64,000 bases of DNA from Listeria rocourtiae FSL F6-920 (GCF_000525975.1 NZ_AODK01000004.1:1-64000); one strand, 5' to 3'. Numbered from the stretch's first letter, positions 20,132 to 31,603 are shown. Notes: generated by a model not told the origin, from the sequence alone. Made by a program: numbers and translations.

Positions 20132-20227
20132 CGTGCAAAATTGGGCTTTTCTTCATGATTTGACTTCCTTATGATATAATAATGAGACAAAATAACTTTT
20201 AAACAAAGAGAAAAAGGGTTGATTGGA

Positions 20228-22826
20228 ATGGCAGTAGAAGCGACGCCGATGATGAAGCAGTATTTAGCAATTAAGGAAAATTATAAAGACGCATTTCTGT
20301 TTTTCCGATTAGGAGATTTCTATGAGATGTTTTTTGAAGATGCGATTCAAGCGTCACAAATTTTAGAAATAACACTGACCGCTCGGGCGAGTAATTCGGA
20401 TAATCCAATTCCAATGTGTGGTGTACCTTACCATTCGGCAGCAGGTTATATTGATACGTTGATTGACAAAGGTTATAAAGTGGCAATTTGTGAACAGGTC
20501 GAGGACGCCAAATTGGCAAAAGGGATGGTAAAACGTGAAGTCGTGCAGCTGATTTCCCCTGGAACGATGATGGAAGCGAAGGGTTTAAAAGAGAAAGAGA
20601 ACAATTTTATTGTGGCGGTTTTTCAACATGAGGAGAAAGAGTATGGCTTTGCTTATTGTGATCTTTCAACAGGCGAGCTAAAATCAACCGTACTTGCGAT
20701 GGGCGAGGATCGTCTGATTAATGAGTTGACCACGTTATCCGCAAAGGAAATGGTTGTGGGAATTGAGTTCAGCGAAGCGTTTCCAGAGGCTGTTCGTGAA
20801 CAGCTAGGACTTTTTATTTCGTATGAAAATAACAATGAGCTACCAGATGGATATGAGAGCTTAGTGACGAATACGATTCACCCGATTGAGAAAAAAGCAA
20901 TTGCAAAGTTATTAAATTACTTTATTGACACGCAAAAAAGAGATTTATCGCATTTGCAAAAAACGGTACATTATGAGACAAGTCAGTATATGAAAATGGA
21001 TTATTATTCAAAGCGGAATTTAGAGTTGTCAGAATCCATTCGCGGAAAAGGCAAGCAAGGCACTTTATTATGGTTGCTGGATCAGACGAAAACTGCGATG
21101 GGTGGCCGTTTGTTGAAGCAATGGATTGACAGACCGCTCATTCACTTGAATCAAATTGAGGCGCGGCAGCAAGATGTTACTAGCTTTATTAATCATTACT
21201 TTGAGCGTATGGAACTGATGGAGTTGCTGAAACAGGTGTATGATTTGGAGCGTTTGGCTGGACGTGTAGCCTACGGAAACGTGAATGCACGAGATTTGAT
21301 TCAGTTGAAAAACTCATTGTACCAGGTACCACTTGTGAAGGAAACACTAAAAGCGATGAATCAGCCGAACTTGACGCGGATTATCGAGGAAGTTGATCCA
21401 TGTGATACACTTGCTGATGTGCTAGAGCGTGCGATTAACGAGTCACCACCGATTTCAATTCGTGAAGGCGGAATTATTAAGGATGGCTACAACGCAGAGT
21501 TGGATACATATCGTGATGCCAGTCGCAACGGAAAAACCTGGATTGCAGAATTGGAACGCCAAGAACGCGAACTCACTGGTATTAAATCATTAAAAGTCGG
21601 CTTTAACCGCGTATTTGGTTATTATATCGAAGTCACGAAAGCGAACATCGCAGCGTTGCCTGAAAATCGATACGAGCGAAAACAGACATTAACGAACGCA
21701 GAACGTTATATCACACCTGATTTAAAGGAAAAAGAACGCCTAATTTTGGATGCAGAAGAAAAAAGCATTGAACTAGAATACTCACTTTTCATTGCGGTAC
21801 GTGAAACAGTAAAGGAATACATTGAGCGATTACAACATTTAGCGAAGGTTATTAGTGAGATTGATTGCTTACAAAGCTTTGCGAATATTAGTGAGAACAA
21901 TCATTTTGTGAAACCGATAATGAATAAGACTGGACATTTAGAGATTATTCAAGGACGCCATCCTGTAGTGGAAAAAGTGATGGGTGCCCAGAGCTACGTA
22001 GCGAACGATTGTGTGATGAATGAATCACGTGGCATATTATTGATAACTGGACCAAATATGTCTGGTAAAAGCACGTATATGCGCCAAATTGCGCTTACTG
22101 CGATTATGGCACAGATTGGGTGTTATATTCCGGCAGAGCAGGCGACATTGCCCGTTTTCGATCAAATTTTTTACGAGGATTGGTGCAGCAGATGATTTAA
22201 TTGCTGGGCAGAGCACATTTATGGTGGAAATGCTGGAGGCGCGCAATGCGATTGTGAATGCAACCGCAGATAGTCTCATTCTTTTTGACGAGATTGGGCG
22301 TGGAACAGCAACATATGACGGCATGGCATTAGCTCAAGCAATCATTGAATACATTCACGAGGAAGTTCACGCCAAAACCTTGTTTTCAACGCATTATCAC
22401 GAATTAACGATTTTAGACGAGACGTTGCCACATATGCATAATATTCATGTTAGTGCGGTGGAAGAGGATGGAAAAGTCGTGTTTCTTCATAAAATTGAGG
22501 ATGGCCCCGCGGATAAAAGCTACGGGATTCACGTCGCAGAGCTTGCCAACCTTCCGCAAAAATTGATTGGACGAGCGCGTCATATTTTAGAGCAGTTGGA
22601 GAGTTCGGAAGATAAAATTATCGTACCTGAAGAAGCTGTGGCTGTCGATGTGCCTGAGACGCATGAAGAAGTCCAGTTATCAATGTTTCCAATTGAGGAA
22701 AAAACAGTGCGCACAAAGCAAGAGCAGTCCTTGATTAAACTAATTAAAAATATCGATTTGATGCATATGACGCCGATGGACGCGATGGCAACACTCTATG
22801 AATTACAGAAAAAAGCGAAACTATAA
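20228..22826 (+). CDS. mutS: DNA mismatch repair protein MutS (frameshifted)
   Basis: Mismatch-recognition ATPase, 865 residues when corrected. The N-terminal mismatch-binding domain has [15 protein letters not shown] with the stacking Phe; the ATPase has [19 protein letters not shown], the [12 protein letters not shown] Walker B and the STHYHELT switch. A run of six T (22167-22172) breaks the frame in the ATPase; five T gives [21 protein letters not shown], which is invariant in the family. ATG 20228 is preferred over TTG 20219 because AAAGGG is nine bases upstream. mutL follows after 21 bases in the same operon. See findings for the alternative that the strain is a mutator. Confidence 0.9.
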
Positions 22827-22847
22827 GGAAAGAAAGGTGAACATAAA

Positions 22848-24686
22848 ATGGCTCACATTATCGAATTGACCGATGCTTTATCGAATAAAATCGCGGCTGG
22901 TGAAGTGGTAGAACGCCCTGCTTCGGTTGTGAAAGAGCTTGTTGAAAACGCCATTGACGCTAAAAGTACAGTGATTGATGTACTTGTGGAAGAAGGTGGA
23001 TTGAATAAGATTACAATTATTGATAATGGGGTCGGAATTCGCGCAGAAGAAGTTTCGGTCGCTTTTAAACGCCATGCTACGAGTAAAATTAAGAATGAAC
23101 ACGACTTATTTCGTGTGCATACGCTAGGTTTCCGCGGGGAGGCTTTACCGAGTATTGCTTCGGTCTCATTTTTGGAGATGACAACGGCAACCGGTGATGG
23201 TGCAGGTACAAAGATTGTTGTAGAGGGTGGAAATGAGGTCGAAAAACATAGTGCTCAGGCTAGAAAAGGAACGGAAATTCAAGTTTCCAATCTATTTTTC
23301 AATACACCAGCACGCCTAAAATATTTAAAAAGTTTGCATACAGAGCTTGGTAATATTACAGATATTATGAACCGCTTAGCTTTATCACATCCAGAGATTA
23401 GCTTTCGTTTCTCTCATAACGGGAAAAGTCTACTAAAAACGAATGGGAATGGCGATTTACAACAGGTGATGGCTTCGATTTATGGATTGGCAGTCGCAAA
23501 AAAAATGATTCCAATCCAAGCAGAGTCCCTAGATTTCAAACTATCTGGTTATGCTGCACTACCTGAGGTTAATCGCTCTAATCGCAACTATATTTCAACA
23601 ATCGTGAATGGGCGGTTCATTAAAAATTATGCACTTGTTCGTGCAATTCAAGATGGTTACCATACGCTACTTCCAATTGGACGCTTTCCAATTTTAGTTT
23701 TGCAAATTGAGATGGATCCACTTATTGTTGATGTGAACGTGCATCCTGCCAAATTGGAAGTTCGGCTTAGCAAGGAAGCTGAGTTGGGACAGTTCATTGC
23801 TAACACGCTTAAAGCAGCTTTTCATAAAGAGCAACTAATCCCTGATGCTACGCCTTCCAAAAAGCAGAAAATAGCGTCAGAACAGTTGGCAATAAATTTT
23901 GATAAGGAAGAAGAAAAAGCGGATACGCCAAAGCCGCTTACACCTCCTACCTATACGTATCAACCTAGCCAATCCACAGCACCAAAAGCACCTACTGAGT
24001 TGCCAACGAGTGATGCATTACCGAATGAACCACCACTTTTTATTAATGAAGATTTAGTGGAATATGATACATCTCAAACTACAGAAGAAATCGAGCCAAA
24101 AGAACGGATGCCAAAAATGTATCCTGTTGGTCAAGTTCATGCAACTTATATCGTTGCGCAAAATGAGACTGGGATGTATTTGATTGATCAACACGCAGCG
24201 CAAGAACGGATTAAATACGAGTTTTATCGAGAAAAAATTGGGGAAGTCGATCGAGAGTTGCAACAGTTACTCGTTCCGATTGTCCTAGATTTTTCAACGG
24301 ATGAATTTATTAAACTACGCGATCAGAAAGCAAAATTAGAAGAGGTAGGTGTTTTTCTTGAGAACTTTGGGCAAAATAGCTTTATTATTCGAGAACATCC
24401 GACATGGCTTCCTAAAGGTGAAGAAGAGAGCACATTGCGCGACATTTTAGATGAAGCGCTCACGAAACCACAAGTGAGTATTCATAAATTGCGTGAAGAT
24501 GCGGCAATCATGATGAGTTGTAAGAAATCGATTAAAGCGAATCACTATTTGACGCAAGCTGATATGGAACAATTACTCGATACGTTACGCGATGCAAGCG
24601 ATCCTTTCACATGCCCGCACGGTCGCCCCGTAATCATTTCATATTCAACCTATGAACTCGAAAAAATGTTTAAACGTATTATGTAA
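22848..24686 (+). CDS. mutL: DNA mismatch repair protein MutL
   Basis: GHKL ATPase and nicking endonuclease of mismatch repair (612 residues). N-terminal motifs: [34 protein letters not shown] and [13 protein letters not shown]. The C-terminal half carries the endonuclease motif [12 protein letters not shown], as expected in bacteria without MutH, and a CPHGRP metal-binding motif. A proline/threonine-rich linker (about residues 345-400) joins the halves. Start ATG follows GAAAGGTG. It lies between mutS and glpP in one operon. Confidence 0.96.
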   Translation: MAHIIELTDALSNKIAAGEVVERPASVVKELVENAIDAKSTVIDVLVEEGGLNKITIIDNGVGIRAEEVSVAFKRHATSKIKNEHDLFRVHTLGFRGEALPSIASVSFLEMTTATGDGAGTKIVVEGGNEVEKHSAQARKGTEIQVSNLFFNTPARLKYLKSLHTELGNITDIMNRLALSHPEISFRFSHNGKSLLKTNGNGDLQQVMASIYGLAVAKKMIPIQAESLDFKLSGYAALPEVNRSNRNYISTIVNGRFIKNYALVRAIQDGYHTLLPIGRFPILVLQIEMDPLIVDVNVHPAKLEVRLSKEAELGQFIANTLKAAFHKEQLIPDATPSKKQKIASEQLAINFDKEEEKADTPKPLTPPTYTYQPSQSTAPKAPTELPTSDALPNEPPLFINEDLVEYDTSQTTEEIEPKERMPKMYPVGQVHATYIVAQNETGMYLIDQHAAQERIKYEFYREKIGEVDRELQQLLVPIVLDFSTDEFIKLRDQKAKLEEVGVFLENFGQNSFIIREHPTWLPKGEEESTLRDILDEALTKPQVSIHKLREDAAIMMSCKKSIKANHYLTQADMEQLLDTLRDASDPFTCPHGRPVIISYSTYELEKMFKRIM

Positions 24687-24707
24687 AATTTTAAGGGAGA
24701 GAATGAA

Positions 24708-25253
24708 ATGTCGTTTAATGGTCAAACTGTCATACCTGCCGCGCATAATCATCGGGATGTTGAGAAAATTCTCAGCTTAGATGCGGAATACATGGTGATG
24801 TTGGAAACACAGGTGGGGCAACTAAAATCACTCGTAAATTTGGCTGCTTCTGGTGGTAAAAAAGTACTTTTACATGCTGATTTAATCCACGGTTTAAAAA
24901 ATGATGAATATGCGGTGGACTTCTTATGTCAAGATGTTCGCCCAGCTGGTATTATTTCGACAAGAGGGAACGTTATTTTAAAAGCGAAACAGCAAAAAGT
25001 ACTAGCGATTCAGCGGTTGTTTATGTTAGATTCGAGTGCATTTACGAAAGGAACGGCGCTTGTTCAAAAAATAAAACCGGATTATATTGAATTATTACCC
25101 GGAATTTTGCCTACGATGGTAGAACAGATGACGGAACTACTTCATATCCCGGTCATCGCGGGTGGTTTGATTACGACGCAAAAGCAAGTCGATGAAATTC
25201 TAACAGCAAAAGCAACGGCTATCACGACATCTCAAAAATCACTTTGGAAATGA
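24708..25253 (+). CDS. glpP: Glycerol uptake operon antiterminator GlpP
   Basis: TIM-barrel RNA-binding protein (181 residues) that, with glycerol-3-phosphate, lets transcription pass the leader terminators of glp operons in Bacillus. Recognisable blocks are IPAAHNHRDVEKIL, HADLIHGLKNDEYAVDFL and YIELLPGILPT, ending in IAGGLITTQKQVDEIL. It follows mutL by 21 bases and overlaps no gene; the ribokinase follows after 12 bases. Its glp targets are not in this window. Confidence 0.9.
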   Translation: MSFNGQTVIPAAHNHRDVEKILSLDAEYMVMLETQVGQLKSLVNLAASGGKKVLLHADLIHGLKNDEYAVDFLCQDVRPAGIISTRGNVILKAKQQKVLAIQRLFMLDSSAFTKGTALVQKIKPDYIELLPGILPTMVEQMTELLHIPVIAGGLITTQKQVDEILTAKATAITTSQKSLWK

Positions 25254-25265
25254 GGGATTCGCAAG

Positions 25266-26126
25266 ATGGGAAAGATTGTTGTTATTGGAAGTATTAATAT
25301 GGATATTACGACAGAATTAGCCGAGATGCCAAATATTGGCGAGACAGTGAAAGGGCAGGACGCATTGATTTCGCCTGGTGGCAAGGGGGCTAATCAAGCA
25401 GTGGCTGCTGCGAAACTTGGTGGTGATGTCGTGATGGTTGGTATGATTGGAAATGATGCATTTGGCGCAGATGCTTTAGCTAATCTCAATTCATTCTGCA
25501 TTGACGTGACGCACATTCGGAGTGTAGATTTAACGACGGGCTTGGCGGTGATTTTACGGGAACATGGGGACAATCGGATTATTGTTGCTCCAGGTGCGAA
25601 TAACGAATGGCCGGATGATTTGCAGTTAGAGAAGATTATTACTGATGCAGCGATTGTGTTGTTACAAAATGAGATTCCATTTTCGATTATTGAAAAGGCT
25701 GTAGATATTGCGCTAAGATTTGGTATACCAACTGTATTTGATCCTGCTCCTGTAGATTATTTTCCGGTTTCCTTTTTGCGAAAGATTACGTATTTGACAC
25801 CAAATGAGACGGAGTTTAAACAGCTCCCAAACGATATTTTAGGTGGACATACGAAAGCCGTTCTTATGACTCGAGGGAAGGAGGGGGTTCGTATTTATGA
25901 GTATAACGAATCCAAGGATATACCTGCAATCGATGTAGATGTTAAAGATTCTACCGGAGCCGGAGACACATTTAACGGCGCCTTTGCTTTTGCTCTATCA
26001 AAAGGGGTGCTATTACATGAAGCTGTCCATTTTGCAAACCAAGCTGCTGCACAAAGTACTACAAAAATTGGCGCTCAAACTGGAATGCCTCATTTAGAAG
26101 ATATAGAAGCTGATCTCGAAAAATAG
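25266..26126 (+). CDS. rbsK: Ribokinase-like PfkB family sugar kinase
   Basis: Cytosolic kinase of 286 residues, most like ribokinase. The N-terminal signature GGKGANQAVAAAKLGG is near residue 39 and the C-terminal PfkB motif DSTGAGDTFNGAFA holds the catalytic Asp near residue 238. It would phosphorylate ribose or a related sugar at the expense of ATP, but no ribose transporter or isomerase gene adjoins. It is only 12 bases from glpP and may share its mRNA. Compared with what I recall of L. monocytogenes, where glpP is followed by pflB, this gene looks like an addition. Confidence 0.82.
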   Translation: MGKIVVIGSINMDITTELAEMPNIGETVKGQDALISPGGKGANQAVAAAKLGGDVVMVGMIGNDAFGADALANLNSFCIDVTHIRSVDLTTGLAVILREHGDNRIIVAPGANNEWPDDLQLEKIITDAAIVLLQNEIPFSIIEKAVDIALRFGIPTVFDPAPVDYFPVSFLRKITYLTPNETEFKQLPNDILGGHTKAVLMTRGKEGVRIYEYNESKDIPAIDVDVKDSTGAGDTFNGAFAFALSKGVLLHEAVHFANQAAAQSTTKIGAQTGMPHLEDIEADLEK

Positions 26127-26316
26127 AGGTTAGTTTTTTATTTGAAACAGATATATATAAAACTAGATGTAGCAACGCTTTTAATTTTAATACAGTAAAA
26201 CAAGAAAAAATCTGTACCATAACAGTAATACTGTTTTTGAGTAGTACAGGAATATTAAAATGTTTCAACTAAATTATTTTATACTTATTCGCCAGGCATA
26301 GCAGTTCAATAAATTA

Positions 26317-26332
26317 TGTGATATCAATCACT
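26317..26332 (+). promoter_or_regulatory. Rex/Fnr-type operator upstream of pflB
   Basis: TGTGATATCAATCACT is a near-perfect palindrome matching TGTGA-N6-TCACA in nine of ten fixed positions. This core is shared by Fnr/Crp boxes and by Rex (TTGTGA-N6-TCACAA), both suited to anaerobic or redox control of pyruvate formate-lyase. It lies in the 385-base gap 26127-26511, which otherwise shows AT-rich sequence, a TATGAT near 26424 and no gene. Confidence 0.5.
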
Positions 26333-26511
26333 TATGGCTATTAAGACGATGAAAACACTTTAAGTCAAGTGGATAGTAACAAAATTTATATGTGAAAACT
26401 GTAGCATTATTTTTATTTTATGGTATGATAACAGTATAGAAGTTACTCGTGGTAACTTTGCTCAATTTTTAACGCTCATAAATGAACAATGAAACGTAGG
26501 AGGTTTCCGTG

Positions 26512-28743
26512 ATGAAGGAACAATGGTTTGAATTTACTGGTGGTAATTGGGAAAATGAAATTGACGTAAGAGACTTTATTATGAAGAACTACAGATTGTA
26601 TGAAGGGGATGACACTTTCCTAGTAGGTCCTACAGCTGCAACATCACAATTATGGGATCAAGTAATGGATTTAACGAAGCAAGAGCGGGAAAATGGTGGC
26701 GTGCTGGATATGGATACAAAAATCGTATCGACTATCACATCACATAATCCTGGATACTTAAACAAAGATTTAGAAACAGTGGTAGGGGTACAAACGGACA
26801 TACCCTTCAAGCGCGCATTACAACCATTTGGTGGAATACGCATGGCAGAGCTTGCATGTGAAGCTTATGGTTATGAAGTAGACAAAGAAATTTCGAGCAT
26901 TTTCAGAGATTGGCGCAAAACACATAACCAAGGCGTTTTTGACGCTTATAATGATGAAATGCGTGCCGCACGTAAATCAGGTGTTATTACAGGTCTTCCA
27001 GATGCATACGGACGCGGTCGCATCATTGGTGATTATCGTCGTGTTGCTTTATACGGTGTGGATCGCTTAATTGAAGACAAAAAAGCTGATTTAAAAAACA
27101 CAGGCCTCCGCACAATGAGCGATGATATTATCCGTTTGCGTGAAGAATTGAACGAACAGATACGTGCGCTTGCTGAATTAAAACAACTAGGTGCCTCACA
27201 TGGTTTTGATATTTCACAACCAGCTACAACAGCGCAAGAAGCTTTCCAATGGCTATACTTTGGTTACCTTGCAGCAATCAAAGAGCAGAATGGTGCAGCG
27301 ATGAGTTTAGGCCGTACATCTACATTCCTTGATATTTTTGTAGAACGCGACCTTCGCAACGGCACAATCACAGAAGCCGAAGCACAAGAAATCGTGGATC
27401 ATTTTATTATGAAACTACGCCTTGTAAAATTTGCTCGTACACCTGATTACAACGAATTGTTCTCTGGAGACCCAACTTGGGTTACAGAATCAATCGGTGG
27501 AATTTCAGAAGATGGTTTGCCACTAGTAACAAAGAATTCCTTCCGTTTCTTGCATACATTAAATAATCTTGGACCAGCTCCTGAACCAAATCTAACCGTG
27601 CTCTGGTCAACACAACTACCAGCAGGATTCAAGAAATTCTGCGCTAAAATGTCTATCAAAACAAGTGCTATTCAATATGAAAATGATGATGTAATGCGCC
27701 CTAAATGGGGAGATGACTATGGGATTGCGTGCTGTGTCTCCGCAATGCGTATCGGTAAACAAATGCAATTTTTCGGCGCACGTGCCAACCTTGCTAAAAC
27801 ATTACTTTATGCAATTAATGGTGGGGTGGATGAAAAATCAAAAGTACAAGTTGGTCCAGCTTTCCAACCAATTACTTCCGAAGTATTAGATTACGAAGAA
27901 GTAATGGTTAAATTTGATGAAATGATGGAATGGATTGCAGAATTGTATCTAAATACTTTAAACGTTATCCACTACATGCACGATAAATATTCATATGAAC
28001 GCTTAGAAATGGCACTTCATGACACACACGTATTACGTACTATGGCAACTGGTATTGCTGGACTTTCTGTTGCGACCGACTCGCTAAGCGCTATCAAACA
28101 TGCCCAAGTTAAACCAATCCGTGACGAAAATGGAATCGCTGTTGATTTCGAAATTATCGGCGACTATCCTAAATATGGAAACAACGATGACCGTGTAGAT
28201 GAAATCGCAGTAGATCTTTTGAAATCATTTATGACAAAAGTAAGGAAACATAAAACATATCGCGATTCTGTTCATACAACATCTGTTCTTACTATCACAT
28301 CTAATGTAGTTTACGGTAAGAAAACTGGTAACACACCAGACGGACGTCGTGCTGGCGAACCGTTTGCACCAGGGGCAAATCCAATGCATGGTCGTGATAC
28401 AAAAGGCGCGCTAGCATCTCTATCATCCGTTGCAAAACTTCCATACGAATATGGACAAGACGGTATATCAAATACATTCTCCATCGTTCCAAAAGCGCTA
28501 GGACGTGAAGATGATTCACAAATTAATAACCTTGTAGCAATGCTCGATGGTTATTCCACAAAAATGGGGCACCATTTAAATATTAACGTCTTCAACCGCG
28601 ACACATTACTTGATGCGATGGATCACCCGGAAGAATATCCACAACTAACCATTCGCGTATCTGGTTATGCCGTTAACTTTATCAAATTAACACGCGAGCA
28701 GCAGTTGGATGTTATACACCGTACAATGCACGAATCTATGTAA
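26512..28743 (+). CDS. pflB: Formate acetyltransferase (pyruvate formate-lyase)
   Basis: Glycyl-radical enzyme that converts pyruvate and CoA to acetyl-CoA and formate during anaerobic fermentation. The 743 residues include the catalytic Cys pair in [10 protein letters not shown] near residue 406 and the radical glycine in [11 protein letters not shown] near the C-terminus. ATG 26512 is eight bases after AGGAGG; the in-frame GTG three bases earlier is less well spaced. The activating enzyme gene follows after 100 bases. Confidence 0.95.
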   Translation: MKEQWFEFTGGNWENEIDVRDFIMKNYRLYEGDDTFLVGPTAATSQLWDQVMDLTKQERENGGVLDMDTKIVSTITSHNPGYLNKDLETVVGVQTDIPFKRALQPFGGIRMAELACEAYGYEVDKEISSIFRDWRKTHNQGVFDAYNDEMRAARKSGVITGLPDAYGRGRIIGDYRRVALYGVDRLIEDKKADLKNTGLRTMSDDIIRLREELNEQIRALAELKQLGASHGFDISQPATTAQEAFQWLYFGYLAAIKEQNGAAMSLGRTSTFLDIFVERDLRNGTITEAEAQEIVDHFIMKLRLVKFARTPDYNELFSGDPTWVTESIGGISEDGLPLVTKNSFRFLHTLNNLGPAPEPNLTVLWSTQLPAGFKKFCAKMSIKTSAIQYENDDVMRPKWGDDYGIACCVSAMRIGKQMQFFGARANLAKTLLYAINGGVDEKSKVQVGPAFQPITSEVLDYEEVMVKFDEMMEWIAELYLNTLNVIHYMHDKYSYERLEMALHDTHVLRTMATGIAGLSVATDSLSAIKHAQVKPIRDENGIAVDFEIIGDYPKYGNNDDRVDEIAVDLLKSFMTKVRKHKTYRDSVHTTSVLTITSNVVYGKKTGNTPDGRRAGEPFAPGANPMHGRDTKGALASLSSVAKLPYEYGQDGISNTFSIVPKALGREDDSQINNLVAMLDGYSTKMGHHLNINVFNRDTLLDAMDHPEEYPQLTIRVSGYAVNFIKLTREQQLDVIHRTMHESM

Positions 28744-28746
28744 TCA

Positions 28747-28804
28747 TTTCTCAAACTGAGAAAGAAAAAGCATGAGACTTTAGGGATTGTGATAAGCAAT
28801 CCCT
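28747..28804 (+). other. Stem-loops between pflB and pflA
   Basis: TTTCTC/GAGAAA (28747-28763 region) is followed by AGGGATTG/CAATCCCT (28782-28789 with 28797-28804). Neither has a T tract, so they may adjust mRNA stability or the pflB:pflA ratio rather than end transcription. Confidence 0.45.
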
Positions 28805-28843
28805 ATCTGTTGTAAATTTATCACCTGAAAGGAAGAGAGTCAG

Positions 28844-29587
28844 ATGTCTGAAGTTATTGGTCGTGTTCATTCCGTAGAAACAATGGGGACTGTGGATGGT
28901 CCTGGTATTCGTTTTATTGTTTTTATGCAAGGCTGCTTATTGCGTTGCCAATTTTGCCATAATCCGGATACATGGAAGATTGGAATCGGGGAGGAAAGAA
29001 CTGCTCAGGATGTTTTTGAGGAAGCTTATAAATACAAAGCTTTCATGGATGCTTCAGATGGTGGGATTACAGTTAGCGGAGGAGAACCCTTGCTACAAGT
29101 AGATTTTCTGATTGAACTATTCACCCTTTGTAAAAAAGCTGGAATCCATACAACGATTGATTCTTGTGGTGGTTGCTTTACAAGAGATCCTGAATTCATT
29201 GAAAAACTAGGTCGCTTAATGGAAGTAACAGATTTAATTTTACTCGATATTAAACAAATTAATCCAGAGAAACACTTAAAATTAACCACACGTTCAAATG
29301 CACCAATTCTTGATTTCGCACAGTATCTTGCTGATAAGGGACAGCCAATTTGGATTCGTCATGTACTCATCCCTACAAAAACGGATGATCCTGATGATTT
29401 GACTAAGTTGCACGAATTTATTACAACACTATCAAATGTTCAACGCGTGGAAGTATTACCTTATCATACGATGGGTGTATACAAGTGGGAGAATCTTGGT
29501 ATTCGATATCCACTAGAAGGTATCAAGGCACCAGAAGATGAGGTTGTAAAAATGGCCAACACTATTTTAGAAACACAAAAATATTAA
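28844..29587 (+). CDS. pflA: Pyruvate formate-lyase activating enzyme
   Basis: Radical SAM protein of 247 residues that installs the glycyl radical on PflB. The iron-sulfur motif CLLRCQFCHNPDTW is near residue 31 (CxxxCxxC pattern) and GGITVSGGEPLLQ follows near residue 70. The start ATG follows GAAAGGAAGAGAG. It lies 100 bases downstream of pflB and ends before a strong terminator, so pflBA probably form one operon. Confidence 0.95.
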   Translation: MSEVIGRVHSVETMGTVDGPGIRFIVFMQGCLLRCQFCHNPDTWKIGIGEERTAQDVFEEAYKYKAFMDASDGGITVSGGEPLLQVDFLIELFTLCKKAGIHTTIDSCGGCFTRDPEFIEKLGRLMEVTDLILLDIKQINPEKHLKLTTRSNAPILDFAQYLADKGQPIWIRHVLIPTKTDDPDDLTKLHEFITTLSNVQRVEVLPYHTMGVYKWENLGIRYPLEGIKAPEDEVVKMANTILETQKY

Positions 29588-29598
29588 TTAGTATGTTG

Positions 29599-29627
29599 AG
29601 CGCAAATAACATTTTGCGCTTTTTTTA
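29599..29627 (+). terminator. Terminator of pflBA
   Basis: Stem AGCGCAAA/TTTGCGCT (29599-29606 with 29613-29620) followed by TTTTTT. Confidence 0.9.
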
Positions 29628-29753
29628 TTGCTTTTATGTTACAAAAAAAACTTTTTATGTGTCAAAAAAATCATTTTGATGCATAAAATTCTTGAATTAT
29701 GTAGAAAACTATGTTTAAATTATACTAATAAAGAAAAGGAGGACCTAATAATA

Positions 29754-30642
29754 ATGAGAAAAAGCAGAAAAGCACAGACAGCAAAAAATATTAAGTCGTC
29801 AAAATTTAAATGGCTTATTGCGATTGTTTTGGCGACCCTTGTATTAACAGTCGGAGGCTTAGCTTTAACAAGTAATTTATTCACAAACAACGCCTCATCT
29901 AAAGAGTTGCTCGTGCTAAAAGCAGAAGCCGTTTCTATACAGCATTGGAAAGTTCCACCCAAACAGCAAAGTATCAGTTCTGCTCCCGAAAAACCACCAG
30001 GACCAGCATCCGGGAAAAAAGGTTGTCTATTTAACGTTTGATGATGGACCTAGCACACACTTAAAACAATTTTTAGAAGTCCTTGAAAAAGAGAAAGCTC
30101 CTGCATCTTTTTTCTTCATTGGGAATGAGTTGAAAAACGCAGATAAAGAAACGTATCAACGCATGATTAATAGTGGTTTTGTTATTGGTTTACATAGCTA
30201 CACACACAATGCAAAAAAGTTATATCGCAAAAAAGATCCTACATTTATTCATGAAATGAGTCGCGAACGTGATGATTTCGAAAAACTTAGTGGCATTCGT
30301 ACCAACTTAATTCGTGCACCATATGGCAGCACATATCTTACTGATAAACAAATAAAAGAAACGAAGCAAAATGGTTTCCGCTTAGTTGATTGGAATATTG
30401 ATAGCAATGATTGGAGATATGGTTCTGGAAACACCGAACGGATATACCAAAATGTTCTATCACAAGTAAATGCTTATGAAGGCAGCAATGAACCATTAGT
30501 CATTTTGTTCCATGAACATAAAAATACATTAGACGCCTTACCAAAAGTGATTAAGATGTTGCGCGATAAAGGTTACGTGTTCCAAGCTTATCATGAAAAC
30601 GAAACACTTCATCAAAATTTCAAAAAAGATCCTAATTTATAA
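29754..30642 (+). CDS. Membrane-anchored polysaccharide deacetylase (frameshifted)
   Basis: Cell-envelope NodB-family deacetylase, 295 residues when corrected. A single N-terminal membrane segment (about residues 20-40) is followed by a linker and the NodB domain with all five motifs: LTFDDGPST, HSYTH, RAPYGST, DWNIDSNDW and LFHEH. This suggests an active zinc enzyme acting on peptidoglycan or another polysaccharide. A run of six A (30015-30020) breaks the frame just before motif 1; five A gives KKVVYLTFDDG. ATG 29754 follows AAAGGAGG. It is shorter than Listeria PgdA (about 466 residues as I recall), so it is a different family member. Confidence 0.83.
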
Positions 30643-30646
30643 ATAA

Positions 30647-30690
30647 AAAGCATCATTTTTCTTTTGAAAAAGAGATAAGTGATGCTTTTT
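30647..30690 (+). terminator. Terminator after deacetylase gene
   Basis: AAAAGCATCA pairs with TGATGCTTTT, with an inner TTTTTC/GAAAAA helix, ending in a T tract at 30690. Confidence 0.8.
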
Positions 30691-30710
30691 ATTGTTTTTA
30701 TTATCTACTC

Positions 30711-30749
<39 letters not shown>

Positions 30750-31041
30750 TGACGATAAAAAAGTAAGTTAACTGTTCTCCTCTATTACTTTTTAATCCTC
30801 ATCTTTTCTAGTTTTCGCAACAAATTAGATAACATTGTTACGTCTAATTATTTATGCATATCTCTGTTCTGCAAAAATGCTATAAAATAACACCCATTTT
30901 CTAGATCTATTATGATCAAGTAGATAGATTAATCGAGCCATTTTTATGTGACATAATATATATTCAAGTCGCCAACGATTTTTTGCTTCCTTACAGCATC
31001 ATTTTCATAAACCATTATTTTCACGCTTTTCTAAAGTTTTT

Positions 31042-31416
31042 ACCCACCACGTGGATGACATTTCTGAACGGCCTGTAGCTTGGACCTAATAGCTACTTTT
31101 TCCTACATTTGGGTTGTCAATACAGATGCATGTCCCAAGATCGCTTGAATATCCTTACATCACAGCCGTTTTCTACCAGTGCAATCGCAAAAGAATGTCG
31201 TAGGATTGTTAGAGTTAATCTACAATCAAGTTCATTGCCGATGCTTACAATTTCCCGATAAATAGTATTTTTATTAACCATAAAACCTGTTTTCCATCCA
31301 ATAAAAAAATAAGAATGATATAAGCTCTTATTTTCCAACGTTTCTTGACGCAATTCTAAATGATTCAGTAGCAAAAATTCCATACTTTTGCTATAAAACA
31401 TAATGCCACTCTCCAT
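31042..31416 (-). pseudogene. Tyrosine recombinase (XerC/D-type integrase) remnant
   Basis: C-terminal catalytic part of a phage-type integrase. ILRHSFAIALVENGCDVR carries the Arg/His box. After a 2-base frame change the reading continues as IQAILGHASVLTTQM, a stop codon, then EKVAIRSKLQAVQKCHPRG, the typical end of this family. The stop replaces the catalytic Tyr codon, so the enzyme is dead even apart from the frameshift. The N-terminal DNA-binding part is missing. Neighbouring sequence in the 30.7-31.6 kb gap is AT-rich and shows no other gene; I did not find attachment-site repeats. Confidence 0.7.
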
Positions 31417-31603
31417 TATTTGCTAACACTACAATACTTCTAGTCACAAAATCAATATTAGTTAACACCAGTATTATAGATAAACTCACATAAGAAACGT
31501 TGGTTGATAGTTAGATATATCGAATTAACAATATTTTTTATTGCAAAACGATAATTTTTTAGCTATAATCAATATAATAATATTAAATAATGAGGTGTTT
31601 TTT

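Noticed and set aside
31117-31416. A functional 99-residue protein
   Set aside because: It is only the middle of a recombinase and its normal continuation is in another frame with a stop at the catalytic Tyr.
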